Below are positions 17,108 through 25,554 of a DNA stretch of 37,411 nucleotides, in pieces; the first letter of the stretch is position 1, and every line of letters begins with the position of its first letter. The translations under genes were made by a program, and so were the position numbers. The notes beneath the pieces were generated by a model. That model made no database searches. It was given only the letters and a program-made list of their open reading frames with translations, and was not told where the DNA came from. This stretch comes from Spirochaetales bacterium. GTDB taxonomy: Bacteria > Spirochaetota > Spirochaetia > JC444 > Marispirochaetaceae. The stretch spans positions 1 to 37,411 of the forward strand of contig JAFGQL010000166.1 in the NCBI GenBank assembly GCA_016935695.1, in the 5' to 3' direction.

Positions 17108-17511
17108 TATACATTCTCCTTGACGACAAGGGATACAACCCTGTGCTGCAGGATCTGCAGGGTTTCCATGATGGTGTTGATATGGCGGTAGGGTGTGTGC
17201 CGGTCCGCGAGGATGTGTATCCGCAAGGACGGATTTTCTGCAATTTCGCCGGCAATGATTCCTTCCGCCGTTCTTGCCGTTATGAGAGCGCCTTCATGAA
17301 AAATGTCCCCGTCCCTTGTGATCCACAATTCAAGGTTTGCGTCGGCGTTGACCGACTCCTGCATCACCGCTTCCGGGTATTCAATTTTTATTTCCTTCCG
17401 GTAGTTTATCAGGGAAATAAGCATGATGAATATGAGAAGGAGGAATGCGATATCCGACATGGAGTTGATGGGGATAATGGGTTTCCTGCGCGCCTTTTTT
17501 GTCAGGTTCAT
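17107..17511 (-). CDS. exbD: ExbD-type proton channel subunit, copy 1
   Basis: This 134-residue protein has a short basic cytoplasmic N terminus, one membrane helix (DIAFLLLIFIMLISLINY) and a periplasmic domain. Asp20 at the start of the helix (SMSDIAFLL) matches the ExbD proton-carrying Asp. ExbD works with ExbB in the inner membrane to energise TonB. It starts at an ATGA overlap with the other exbD (17508-17511) and ends at a TAATG overlap with tonB. It differs clearly from the neighbouring exbD, so this is a two-ExbD system and not a recent duplication. Confidence 0.92.
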   Translation of the reverse strand: MNLTKKARRKPIIPINSMSDIAFLLLIFIMLISLINYRKEIKIEYPEAVMQESVNADANLELWITRDGDIFHEGALITARTAEGIIAGEIAENPSLRIHILADRHTPYRHINTIMETLQILQHRVVSLVVKENV

Positions 17512-17924
17512 TGCTGAGCACCTCCGTCTTTCATGGCAAAGGAAAAGTTCTCCACTTCTGTCAGCCGTACCATGTCGATGATGTCCACCACGTCCTGGTA
17601 TTCGGCATCGGGATGTATGTGCAACAGGAAGGTCGCATTGGGCCGCAGGGCTATCATGTCCTTTGTCCGGCGCTCAAGTTCCTCCATGTCCAGACTTTCT
17701 CCGTTTGCCGAAATGCTTCCGTCGGCGGCTATCCAGACTTTCATGATGTCGTCTATGTTCACAATTTTCTGGGAGTCCTTTTTGGGCAGTTCCAGAATGA
17801 AGCCTTTGTTGATGTTGAATACCGCGATGACGATGAAAAACACGATCAGCAGGAAGGCCAGATCGCTCAAGGCCCCTGAGTCGGCGATATCGATGCGTTT
17901 TTTGCGTGTTTTACGTATGTTCAT
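17508..17924 (-). CDS. exbD: ExbD-type proton channel subunit, copy 2
   Basis: This second ExbD/TolR-family protein has 138 residues. Basic start MNIRKTRKKR, then GALSDLAFLLIVFFIVIAVF as the single membrane helix with Asp21 at the conserved proton-relay place, then a periplasmic domain with a KIVNIDDIMKVWIAADG strand-helix pattern. It lies 39 bases behind exbB. GGGGAG occurs about 11 bases before the ATG. With two distinct ExbD chains the complex could be hetero-oligomeric, or one could serve a different TonB partner. Confidence 0.92.
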   Translation of the reverse strand: MNIRKTRKKRIDIADSGALSDLAFLLIVFFIVIAVFNINKGFILELPKKDSQKIVNIDDIMKVWIAADGSISANGESLDMEELERRTKDMIALRPNATFLLHIHPDAEYQDVVDIIDMVRLTEVENFSFAMKDGGAQQ

Positions 17925-17963
17925 AACCCGTGTTTCTCTCCCCTGGACTCTTCCCGGGCGGTT

Positions 17964-18602
17964 TTACCGCGCAAAGGTTCCGCGCTGTTCTGTTACCAAT
18001 ACCTGGGTGATGATCCGCGACCCTGTTTCCTCTATGCGCGCAGAAAACTTCTCTGTAACATGGGCGAATATGTTGTAGGCCGTGATGGCTACAATGGCGA
18101 TGGAAAGTCCGAAGGCTGTGGTGATGAGGGCCTCGAAAATGCCTCCCGCTACCAATTGGGCGTTGACCTCCGCCGCATTCGCGATGGACTGGAAGGCGCC
18201 GATCATTCCCGAAACAGTCCCAAGAAATCCGGTGATGGGAGCAATGGAACCGATGGCAATGAGCAGGTCAAAGCCGGTTTCCATTCTGTTGATCTGTTCC
18301 GAAGCCTCGGTCTCCATGGCCTTTTCCATCCGGTGTTCGCCCAGCTCATACAGCTTGAGTCCCGAAAGGAACACCAGGGGTGCGACGGACTGTTTTTTAG
18401 CCGTCTGGCACAGGGCGACAGCGCTGCCAGTGTTTCCGGAATCAATCTTCTCCAGAATCTGGGCGGCGATGGTATCGGTTTTCAGATCGTGGATGAAGAA
18501 GTAGATGCAGCGCTCAAGAACAATGGCAACGGTGGTGATGGAAAATACGAGAAGGGGCCACATTGCCCATCCTCCAAGGCTGAAAAGATCCTGTAAACTC
18601 AT
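17964..18602 (-). CDS. exbB: ExbB/MotA/TolQ-family proton channel protein
   Basis: The 212-residue protein has three membrane helices: near residues 13-34 (WPLLVFSITTVAIVLERCIYFF), near 112-136 (LLIAIGSIAPITGFLGTVSGMIGAF) and near 155-185 (ALITTAFGLSIAIVAITAYNIF). The GFLGTVSGMI and TTAFGLSIAI motifs are hallmarks of this family. It forms the pentameric stator around ExbD. Its AGGAG site lies inside the last codons of the upstream lipoprotein gene, whose stop is two bases before this ATG, so the two are co-translated. Confidence 0.93.
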   Translation of the reverse strand: MSLQDLFSLGGWAMWPLLVFSITTVAIVLERCIYFFIHDLKTDTIAAQILEKIDSGNTGSAVALCQTAKKQSVAPLVFLSGLKLYELGEHRMEKAMETEASEQINRMETGFDLLIAIGSIAPITGFLGTVSGMIGAFQSIANAAEVNAQLVAGGIFEALITTAFGLSIAIVAITAYNIFAHVTEKFSARIEETGSRIITQVLVTEQRGTFAR

Positions 18603-18604
18603 GA

Positions 18605-19393
18605 TTATCTCCTGTAAAGTTGGAATTTTTCTATGTATTCATTGGCGACAAAGGCCAGGTTATATAATGACAGAAGCATCTGCGGGGCTTCTTCAAAGTC
18701 CCTCCACAGGCTGCCTGAATTGCGTAAATCATGCAAATGTTCGGGAAATTCCTTTTCGGTATAGCCTGAGTCCCAGGTTTCGCCCCGCTCAAGGCAGCCG
18801 ATATCGCTGACATCCTTCCGGTTGTAGTACTCAGGGAACAGAAATGCTCCCTGGACATTTATGAACCCGTCGCCGTAGGCAGTCTTTTTCTTCATGCTGC
18901 CGCTCACCTTCGGAAAATGCCTGTCGGTCTTTAAAAAACGCGCCAGTTCTTTCATCCGGTCCACGCGCTGGCGGGCCTTGTGAAGGCCGTTGTCTCCCCG
19001 GAAATAGGTGTCGAAATAGCGGATTTCGCCCTTTTCTATTTCCCACAATTCCAGGGGGGCCGTTACGTTGACCCATAAGCCGTTTCCGCTTTCGACAAAG
19101 GTGTAAGTTCCGGAGGCCTCGTAGCGGCAGTGGGTCCAGCCGTTTGGCCAGTTGCCGAACATGTTCACCGAGGTGACGGAAAAGGTCCGCGGATTGGACC
19201 TGTCTGTCTCGCCGATGATCTCAAGTCCAGGCAGGAGGGTGGATGTCATGACGGTCTTGCCGTCCCTGGCAACGGTGATTGTCAGTTCCCCGCCTGCATA
19301 CAGCCTGTAGTCAACGGGGCCGGTTTTTTCACGGGTCGCACAGGACACCGCGGTGGTAAGGGCTACTACCAGTATGATCAGTTTCTGTTTCAT
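18605..19393 (-). CDS. Lipoprotein of unknown function embedded in the TonB operon
   Basis: This is a 262-residue protein with a short signal peptide and lipobox TAVSC (Cys18). The mature part starts with a beta-rich domain (ELTITVARDGKTVMTSTLLPGLEIIGE, about 33-60). Helical and Tyr/Trp-rich segments follow, ending with a helix (LLSLYNLAFVANEYIEKF). I recognise no family. It is too small for a SusD-type partner. It starts 10 bases after receptor 1 ends, with AGGAAG overlapping the receptor's stop region, and runs directly into exbB. That position suggests an accessory part of the uptake system, perhaps a periplasmic or surface ligand handler; this is inference. Confidence 0.8.
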   Translation of the reverse strand: MKQKLIILVVALTTAVSCATREKTGPVDYRLYAGGELTITVARDGKTVMTSTLLPGLEIIGETDRSNPRTFSVTSVNMFGNWPNGWTHCRYEASGTYTFVESGNGLWVNVTAPLELWEIEKGEIRYFDTYFRGDNGLHKARQRVDRMKELARFLKTDRHFPKVSGSMKKKTAYGDGFINVQGAFLFPEYYNRKDVSDIGCLERGETWDSGYTEKEFPEHLHDLRNSGSLWRDFEEAPQMLLSLYNLAFVANEYIEKFQLYRR

Positions 19394-19403
19394 GTTGTTC
19401 TTC

Positions 19404-21962
19404 CTAATAACTGAGCTTCATGCCGAAGCTGGGAATGATAAAGCTGAAATCAGCGCTTGGCGCGTTGGTGTCCTCGCCGGTGTAAGGGTCGGTCTGGATT
19501 GAATCTTCAGGGGCCATTTTGGCAAGGAATGACGACAGCACGTCCTCAACGGCGACGTAAAACTCCCACTGTACCTTGGACTGTTTGTAGTAATTGTGGA
19601 AGGACAGCTTGAAGTCCAGGGGCAGCGAGAAATAGGTCCGCTCGCTGTCGCTGTAGATCATTTCCCTGGTATACCGTTCGGTGACGGTATCCGTGCCGCT
19701 TCCGTCGGTTATGACTGCGGGGTACATTGTCTTTTCTCCGGATACCCTTTTCGGAGTCCCCGTGGCGAAGGCCAGCTTGGTGGTAAAGGTCATCCAGTTT
19801 GTGGGCTTCAGGTTCAGAAGGAAATTCAGGGTGTGGAACCGGTGAAAGTCCGGAAAGTACCAGCCGCCGGTACCGTCTCCCGTTGTGGTGATTATTCCGT
19901 TGCCTTCCGGCAGCGGGTCTTTGTACCGGGCCCAGATGAACGAGTAGGACAGCATACCGTCCCAGTAACGGGAGGTTTTGCGGTCGATAAGGAAGTCAAA
20001 ACCCGCAGCGTGGCCGATGCCGTCGTTTTTTATGATGAGCTCCTGGTTTCCGGTCGCGTCGTCGATACGGGCGGCGTAATAAAACCGGTCGTACAGATAT
20101 TTGTAGTAACCTTCGATCCTGAAACGGAGGTTCGACGGGAGCTCGGTTTCCCATCCGGCGACGGTCATCAGGGACTTGGGCATGGTAATGTCGAAACTCT
20201 CAAGGCCCATTTCCTTTGTAGCTCCCAGGGCGTCGAAAGGAACCTTGGAAAAAATACCCGATCCCAGACTGAAGGTCTGTTTTTTAAGGAAGCCGCCTTC
20301 TCCCGGCAGGGTATACCGGAGACTGAGTCTCGGACTGGCGATAGGGTAGGTATTGACTTCAAAATCCTTTGCCCAGATGTACCCGTGGTCTGCCCGGGCG
20401 CCGGCGTTGACCTCCATGGCCTCGTCAAGGAGTTTCCATGACAGGTTGGTATAGGCAAAGGATTTAAGGACCGACGTTTCATCTGCTTTTGTGTCGTAGC
20501 TTGCCTTTACCAATTCCGGAACGCCATCGCTGTAATCGGTGAAAAAATAGTTCCCCCGGTTTTCTACAGTGGTAAGGTCGTAGTAGGCGCCTGTCCCGTT
20601 CTGCCAGACAAGGGAATCGTTTATGGCAAAGTCGGTATCAAACCGTCCCTGGGCCCCCTGGTTCAGTATGTCGTTGATAAAGGCGCTTTCCATGTCCACC
20701 GTGAAAGTGTCGCCGTCAGAAAGGCCAAAGCTTGCACCGAAGGTGTCGATGAACTCATCCGAATATTCCCGTGTGCCGAATTCCCTCATTTCGCCGTCGA
20801 TGGAAGCGAGCCAGTATTCATACCCCCCCAACAGGTTGATGAGGAGCCGCTCGCCGGCCATTATTTTGACACCGGTGTTTACGAAGGCGTCGGTATTGTA
20901 GAACTTGAAGTCAAAATCATTGACGATACCATTGGTATTTTCCAGGACCTCATCGGTCACTTCGATGCCTATGCCGTCGTTGCCGGCGAAGGCGTTGACA
21001 TACCATTCGAATCCGTCATGAGGCCGGTACACGGTCTTGAAATAGGCGTCGTAAATGTAGGGTATCCGGGAAAAAGTCGTTCCCTGTTTTTCCATTTCCG
21101 ACCGTGAAAGCTCAAAGGACAGGTCGTAGCTGGTCAGCCGGAATCCGGCGAACATACCGGCTTTTGTCCCTACCGGCATTTCCACAAAGGCTTCCTCTGT
21201 ACTTAGGGACGAGACCACCGACCAGGAAAGGCCGTCTCCCAGGTTTTCGTAACCGCTGTGGGCCTGGGGGCTTATGGTGTTTATTTCCAGAAGACCGGAA
21301 CCGGCATCGCCGTGTTTGGCCGTAAAGACACCCGGGGAAAACTTGACCGATTCCACCATGTTAGGGTTGAAGATGGAAAACCCGCCGCCCCAGTGGTAGG
21401 GGTATTTGACCACGAATCCGTCCTGGACGGCCGTCATTTCCCCGGGGGCTCCGCCACGGACCGACAGATAACTGTTGAACATGCCGCCGAAGCTGACACC
21501 CGGGAGCATGGCTACCGAGCTCATTACATCTTCTATCAGGCCCATTTTGGAGGCGCTCTGGATTACCTCTTTCTCGATGACGGTGGATGTGCCGACTTCC
21601 TCGTCGGTTTCTCCGATGGCTTTTTCAATGACGACAAGCTCCTCCCCTTCGAGAATGCCTTCCATCAACAGTTCGATGGTTACGGGTTTTGAAAAATCCC
21701 TGATGAGTATTTTTCTTGGTTCGTAACCGATGAGCTGGGCTACAAGTACCACCCTGTCTGTCCCGTCGGCTATGGCCATCACCGCGGTACCAGATGCATC
21801 GGTGAATATCTGTGTCCCGGATTCAGTAACGCTCAAGAGAACGCCTTCGAGGGGGATCTCCAGATCCCTGTCCATTACCTGTATTTTCAAGTCGATCGCG
21901 AAAAAACGTACCGAAAGACATACAAGGGCGAAAATTACTGCTGTCAGTTTCTTAATGTTCAT
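19404..21962 (-). CDS. TonB-dependent outer-membrane receptor 1
   Basis: The 852-residue protein has a signal peptide (about 1-22) and a carboxypeptidase-regulatory-like beta domain (about 24-100, ending LIGYEPRKILIRDF). A TonB-box-like stretch EELVVIEK follows (107-114). The plug carries MLPGVSFGG, LSVRGGAPGE and GDAGSGLLEI, and a long barrel ends in FGMKLSY with a terminal aromatic. It should bind a ligand at the cell surface and import it with TonB energy. The ligand is unknown. The lipoprotein, exbB, exbD, exbD and tonB genes follow with gaps of 39 bases or less, so it probably leads that operon. It is a clear paralogue of the gene at 22128. Confidence 0.92.
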   Translation of the reverse strand: MNIKKLTAVIFALVCLSVRFFAIDLKIQVMDRDLEIPLEGVLLSVTESGTQIFTDASGTAVMAIADGTDRVVLVAQLIGYEPRKILIRDFSKPVTIELLMEGILEGEELVVIEKAIGETDEEVGTSTVIEKEVIQSASKMGLIEDVMSSVAMLPGVSFGGMFNSYLSVRGGAPGEMTAVQDGFVVKYPYHWGGGFSIFNPNMVESVKFSPGVFTAKHGDAGSGLLEINTISPQAHSGYENLGDGLSWSVVSSLSTEEAFVEMPVGTKAGMFAGFRLTSYDLSFELSRSEMEKQGTTFSRIPYIYDAYFKTVYRPHDGFEWYVNAFAGNDGIGIEVTDEVLENTNGIVNDFDFKFYNTDAFVNTGVKIMAGERLLINLLGGYEYWLASIDGEMREFGTREYSDEFIDTFGASFGLSDGDTFTVDMESAFINDILNQGAQGRFDTDFAINDSLVWQNGTGAYYDLTTVENRGNYFFTDYSDGVPELVKASYDTKADETSVLKSFAYTNLSWKLLDEAMEVNAGARADHGYIWAKDFEVNTYPIASPRLSLRYTLPGEGGFLKKQTFSLGSGIFSKVPFDALGATKEMGLESFDITMPKSLMTVAGWETELPSNLRFRIEGYYKYLYDRFYYAARIDDATGNQELIIKNDGIGHAAGFDFLIDRKTSRYWDGMLSYSFIWARYKDPLPEGNGIITTTGDGTGGWYFPDFHRFHTLNFLLNLKPTNWMTFTTKLAFATGTPKRVSGEKTMYPAVITDGSGTDTVTERYTREMIYSDSERTYFSLPLDFKLSFHNYYKQSKVQWEFYVAVEDVLSSFLAKMAPEDSIQTDPYTGEDTNAPSADFSFIIPSFGMKLSY

Positions 21963-22127
21963 ATCAATTCGAATAATCCTTTTTTAGTATACGTTCATCG
22001 TACATCGTGTTGAACACCACGCGGGCAAGAAGGTGTCACTTTATATCCTTATGAAATACCGCTGTACTGCTCAGATATTTTCATGTATTCCGGTTTTTTT
22101 ATGAGTTTCCTTTGAATCGTTTGCTGA
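21963..22127 (-). promoter_or_regulatory. Promoter/operator region upstream of receptor 1
   Basis: Read on the minus strand, TATACT (21986-21991) is a good -10, with a weak -35 (TCAACA) 16 bases upstream. The perfect 11-bp palindrome GTGTTGAACAC (22007-22017) overlaps that -35 and is a candidate repressor site. AAGGA lies before the ATG but 14 bases away. No hairpin terminator for receptor 2 is evident in this gap, so read-through from receptor 2 is possible. No gene is seen. Confidence 0.4.
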
Positions 22128-24665
22128 CTAATAACTCAATTTGAGTCCGAAACTGGGAATAATGAAACTGAATCCGGGACCCGGATCGGCAGTGCTGCCT
22201 CCTCCGTATCTATCCGGGTGCTGGGAATCTTTCTGCTGCATTTTCGCGATTACGGGAGAGAGTATATCCTGTACTGCTGCGTAAAATTCCCACTGCACCT
22301 TTGAATCTTCACCGTAGTTGTGAAACGACAGCTTGAGATCGAGAGGCAGTGAAATCGTCCGCCTTTTTGAGTCGCTGTAGATCTGCTCGCTGGTGTACAT
22401 TTCTGCAAGGGTTGTCGATCCGTCATCATTGAGTATTTCGGCAGGATACATGTACCAGTCTCCGAATACGGGTTTCGGCGTTCCCGTCGCGAATGCAAGC
22501 TTTGTCGTAAACGTGATACGGTTCGATGGTTTTATGTTCACGAGCAGATTGACTGTATGGTAGCGGTGGAATGCCGGGTAGTACCAGTCTCCCGTGGATT
22601 CACCGCTTCCCGGCTCACTGCCTATGCCGTTCTGTGAGGCTGCGGGGTTCCTGTACCGTGCCCATATAAAGGAATAACTGAGCAAACCGTCTATATGGCG
22701 GGAGATCTTTCTGTCAAGAAGCAGATCGAATCCGGCCGCATGGCCGATACCGTCGTGGTGTATGTCCATTGACTGGATTCCCGTGGTTTCATCGACATAT
22801 CCTGTCATGTAACTCCTGTCGAAAATATACTTGTAATAACCTTCGAGCCTGAACCGCATGTCCGCCGGTAATGCCGTTTCCCACCCGGCAATGGCCATAC
22901 ATGTTTTTGCCATGGGCAGCTGATATGTCTTTCCGGCCGGTTCGTCCGTTCCCGCCATGAACGGCGGCATGTGCGCGAATATTCCTGCTCCCATACTGAA
23001 GGTCTGGTGCAGGAGGATCCGGTTTGTGCCGCCGGGAGTATATGTAGCGTTTATGCGGGGGCTTGCGAAGGGAACTGTGCTCACCGTTGTTGCATGTGCG
23101 TCCCGGGAGTACCCCCAGTCAAGGCGGACACCGCCGTCCATGTTCAGTTTTCTGTCGCGGGAATGCCAATTCAGATTGCTGTATCCGAAGGTTTTCAATA
23201 CCGAAAGTTTGTCCGCTTTTGTAGAGAACTCCGCTTTGCGGTAGACAATCTGCTCGCCGCTGAAATCATCGAAGTAGTAGGTGCCGTCGATCCTGCTGGT
23301 AGTAAGGTCAAAAAACGAACCGGCTCCGTTTTGCCAGATTACCGAATCGTTCACCGCATAGTCGCAGTCTATCCTTCCCTGAATGCCCTGGGTGACGGAA
23401 TCCTCGGAGAAATGGGTGTCGAAGTCGACGGTAAATGTATCGCTTTCCGGATGCAGGTATTCCTTGAACAAATCCGAGTATACGCCGGTGCCGAACTCCC
23501 GCTCTTTCCCTTCTACCGTATGGAGCCAGTATTCATACCCGCCGAGGACGTGGAGCAGGACTTTTTCGTTAGGCATATACCGTACACCGGAGTTTAGGAA
23601 CCAGTCTGTGTTGAAATAGGACAATTCAAAATCAGTGGCAATATTGTCCCCGGCTTTCTCAAGCATTTCGTCGGTGACTTCTGTTCCCACACCGTCATTC
23701 CCGGCGAATCCGTTTACATACCATTCCAGGGATTCGACAGGCCGGACGAAGCTTTTAAAGTAAATGTCGTAAATATACGGAATGCGGGAAAACGTGATTC
23801 CCTGCTCCTCCATGATGTCCCTGGTCATCTGGAAGGACAGGTCGTAGTTGGTGAATCTGAACCCGCCGAATACTCCGCCAGAGTTGCCCAGGGGCGCTTC
23901 CACAAAACCTTCGGCAGTACCCAGTGCGGCGACCGCTGAGTAACGAAACCCCCGGTCCGGTGTTATGGTATGCACCTCAAGGACTCCGGAGCCTGCGTCG
24001 CCGTATTTCGGCGAGAATACCCCCGGTGAAAACTTTACCGATTCGACAATATTCGGATTGAATATGGAGACTCCGCCGCCCCAGTGAAACGGGAATTTCA
24101 CGACGAATCCGTCCTGGAGCACCGAAAGTTCCCCCGGGGCCCCTCCGCGGACAGACAGACTGTTCTCAAAAGTCCCGCTGAAACTCACCCCAGGGAGCAT
24201 GGCAACCGATGTCATGACATCTTCAATTATTCCCATTTTTGAAGCGCTTTGTATTGTTTCCTTTCCCATCACGGTTGAGGTGCCGACTTCCTCGTCAGTC
24301 TCACCCATGGCCTTGTCTATGATGACCAGCTCTTCCCCTTCCAGGACCCCTTCCATTATTAACTCGATAAGAACGGGGTTGTGGAAATCCCGGATAAGGA
24401 TTTTCCGCGGTTCGTAACCGATCAACTGTGCCAGGAGTACCAGACGGTCAAGGCTGTCAGGCAGGGTGAGTACCACAGTCCCGTTTATGTCGGTATACAC
24501 CGGTTCGCTCAGCTCCGGGCTGCTCAGCATGACCCCTTCCATGGGTATGTCCAGGTCCTTGTCTATGACTGTTACCGTGAGGTCCAACCCGTACAGGGGC
24601 AGGAAAGCGAAAAAACAGACAACGGCGCATACCGTCGAAACAAGGCGCGGTGAATGAGATGTCAT
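22128..24665 (-). CDS. TonB-dependent outer-membrane receptor 2
   Basis: This 845-residue paralogue of the receptor at 19404 has the same order: signal peptide, carboxypeptidase-regulatory-like domain, EELVIIDK TonB-box-like stretch, plug (MLPGVSFSG, LSVRGGAPGE, GDAGSGVLEV) and barrel ending FGLKLSY. The plug and its lead-in (GTSTV..KE.IQSASKMG) are nearly identical between the two, while loop segments of the barrel differ in sequence and length. That suggests a shared TonB partner and different or diversified ligands. AAAGGATG precedes the ATG. It has its own upstream gap (24666-24730), so it may be separately expressed or head the whole cluster. Confidence 0.92.
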   Translation of the reverse strand: MTSHSPRLVSTVCAVVCFFAFLPLYGLDLTVTVIDKDLDIPMEGVMLSSPELSEPVYTDINGTVVLTLPDSLDRLVLLAQLIGYEPRKILIRDFHNPVLIELIMEGVLEGEELVIIDKAMGETDEEVGTSTVMGKETIQSASKMGIIEDVMTSVAMLPGVSFSGTFENSLSVRGGAPGELSVLQDGFVVKFPFHWGGGVSIFNPNIVESVKFSPGVFSPKYGDAGSGVLEVHTITPDRGFRYSAVAALGTAEGFVEAPLGNSGGVFGGFRFTNYDLSFQMTRDIMEEQGITFSRIPYIYDIYFKSFVRPVESLEWYVNGFAGNDGVGTEVTDEMLEKAGDNIATDFELSYFNTDWFLNSGVRYMPNEKVLLHVLGGYEYWLHTVEGKEREFGTGVYSDLFKEYLHPESDTFTVDFDTHFSEDSVTQGIQGRIDCDYAVNDSVIWQNGAGSFFDLTTSRIDGTYYFDDFSGEQIVYRKAEFSTKADKLSVLKTFGYSNLNWHSRDRKLNMDGGVRLDWGYSRDAHATTVSTVPFASPRINATYTPGGTNRILLHQTFSMGAGIFAHMPPFMAGTDEPAGKTYQLPMAKTCMAIAGWETALPADMRFRLEGYYKYIFDRSYMTGYVDETTGIQSMDIHHDGIGHAAGFDLLLDRKISRHIDGLLSYSFIWARYRNPAASQNGIGSEPGSGESTGDWYYPAFHRYHTVNLLVNIKPSNRITFTTKLAFATGTPKPVFGDWYMYPAEILNDDGSTTLAEMYTSEQIYSDSKRRTISLPLDLKLSFHNYGEDSKVQWEFYAAVQDILSPVIAKMQQKDSQHPDRYGGGSTADPGPGFSFIIPSFGLKLSY

Positions 24666-24730
24666 TGGTGTACATCCTTTTAAATTATGTTATGTACGTT
24701 TTAACAATACCGGGTGGGAATTCTGCTGCT

Positions 24731-25453
24731 TTAATTAGTTTCTTTCTTGAACTTTTTCCGGCGGTCAAGCCATTCGAGGGTCGATCCCAGGCTGCGGTTG
24801 ACAATCTGGTGTTCGGGAAGCCCTTCTTCCTGTATCAGGGCCAGGATATGTGAAAGGTCACCCAGCTCATTCACCGTATGGCTGTCCGAGTTCACCATGA
24901 CAGGGCAGCCTGAGTCTATGCAGGCCCGGATCAGAGCCCTGGTCTCACTGTCGTGCACCCGTTTGTACCGGACTTTTGAGTTGTTCAGTTCCAAAGCCAC
25001 GCCTGCCGCTTTTGCGGCCCGGGCCAAAACAGGGTAGTCCACAGGGTACGAATAACTGTTCGGGTGGGTAATGCCGTCAATGAAAGAGTTGGCCTCGATG
25101 GCTGCCAGAAGTCTCTCTGTGTAGTATGTTCTATCCTTTCCGGAGGGCACCGTTTCGTGGAGCCCCAGGATGAGGATGTCGCAGTAGGGAATGAATTGTG
25201 GGGGGATATCCACCCCGGTGCCTTCGTGTTCCAGGTTCAGTTCTACGCCCTTTAAAAGGCGTATACCGGGAATGGGGTTTTCAAACCGGTCAAAAAAAGT
25301 GCTCGGCAGGCGGCCGCCCAAAAGGGGGCCGTGGTCGGTAACGGCGATTGCCTCAAGGCCCTTTTCTTTTGCCGCGCTTATCATTTCCAGGGCGGAATGG
25401 ATACCGCAGGAACTCATGATGGTATGGGTGTGTAAATCAACGCGTATGTCCAT
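24731..25453 (-). CDS. PHP-domain phosphatase/phosphoesterase (YcdX-like)
   Basis: The 240-residue protein starts MDIRVDLHTHT, the first metal-binding His pair of PHP enzymes. The other metal-site motifs follow in order: AVTDHGP, LKGVELN, LILGLHE, GITHPN and NSDSHT. Length and motif order match YcdX-type proteins, which hydrolyse phosphate esters with a trinuclear metal site. A DNA polymerase-associated or histidinol-phosphatase role is less likely. I start at the ATG at 25453 because it places DLHTHT near the N terminus as in the family; a GTG at 25489 would add 12 residues. Neither start has a good ribosome-binding site. Confidence 0.88.
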   Translation of the reverse strand: MDIRVDLHTHTIMSSCGIHSALEMISAAKEKGLEAIAVTDHGPLLGGRLPSTFFDRFENPIPGIRLLKGVELNLEHEGTGVDIPPQFIPYCDILILGLHETVPSGKDRTYYTERLLAAIEANSFIDGITHPNSYSYPVDYPVLARAAKAAGVALELNNSKVRYKRVHDSETRALIRACIDSGCPVMVNSDSHTVNELGDLSHILALIQEEGLPEHQIVNRSLGSTLEWLDRRKKFKKETN

Positions 25454-25554
25454 AGGCCAAAGGTAAGGTTCTTTTCTCGTTGTGTCCACACTTGAATTGT
25501 ATTAAGATACACTACCGTCCTTGTTTCAAGGCGCTGCCCAGGAGTTTTACCGCC

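Noticed and set aside
18605-24665. SusC/SusD-type glycan uptake pair
   Set aside because: The lipoprotein has only 262 residues and no SusD-like helical repeat pattern; the receptors resemble generic receptors with a carboxypeptidase-regulatory-like domain.
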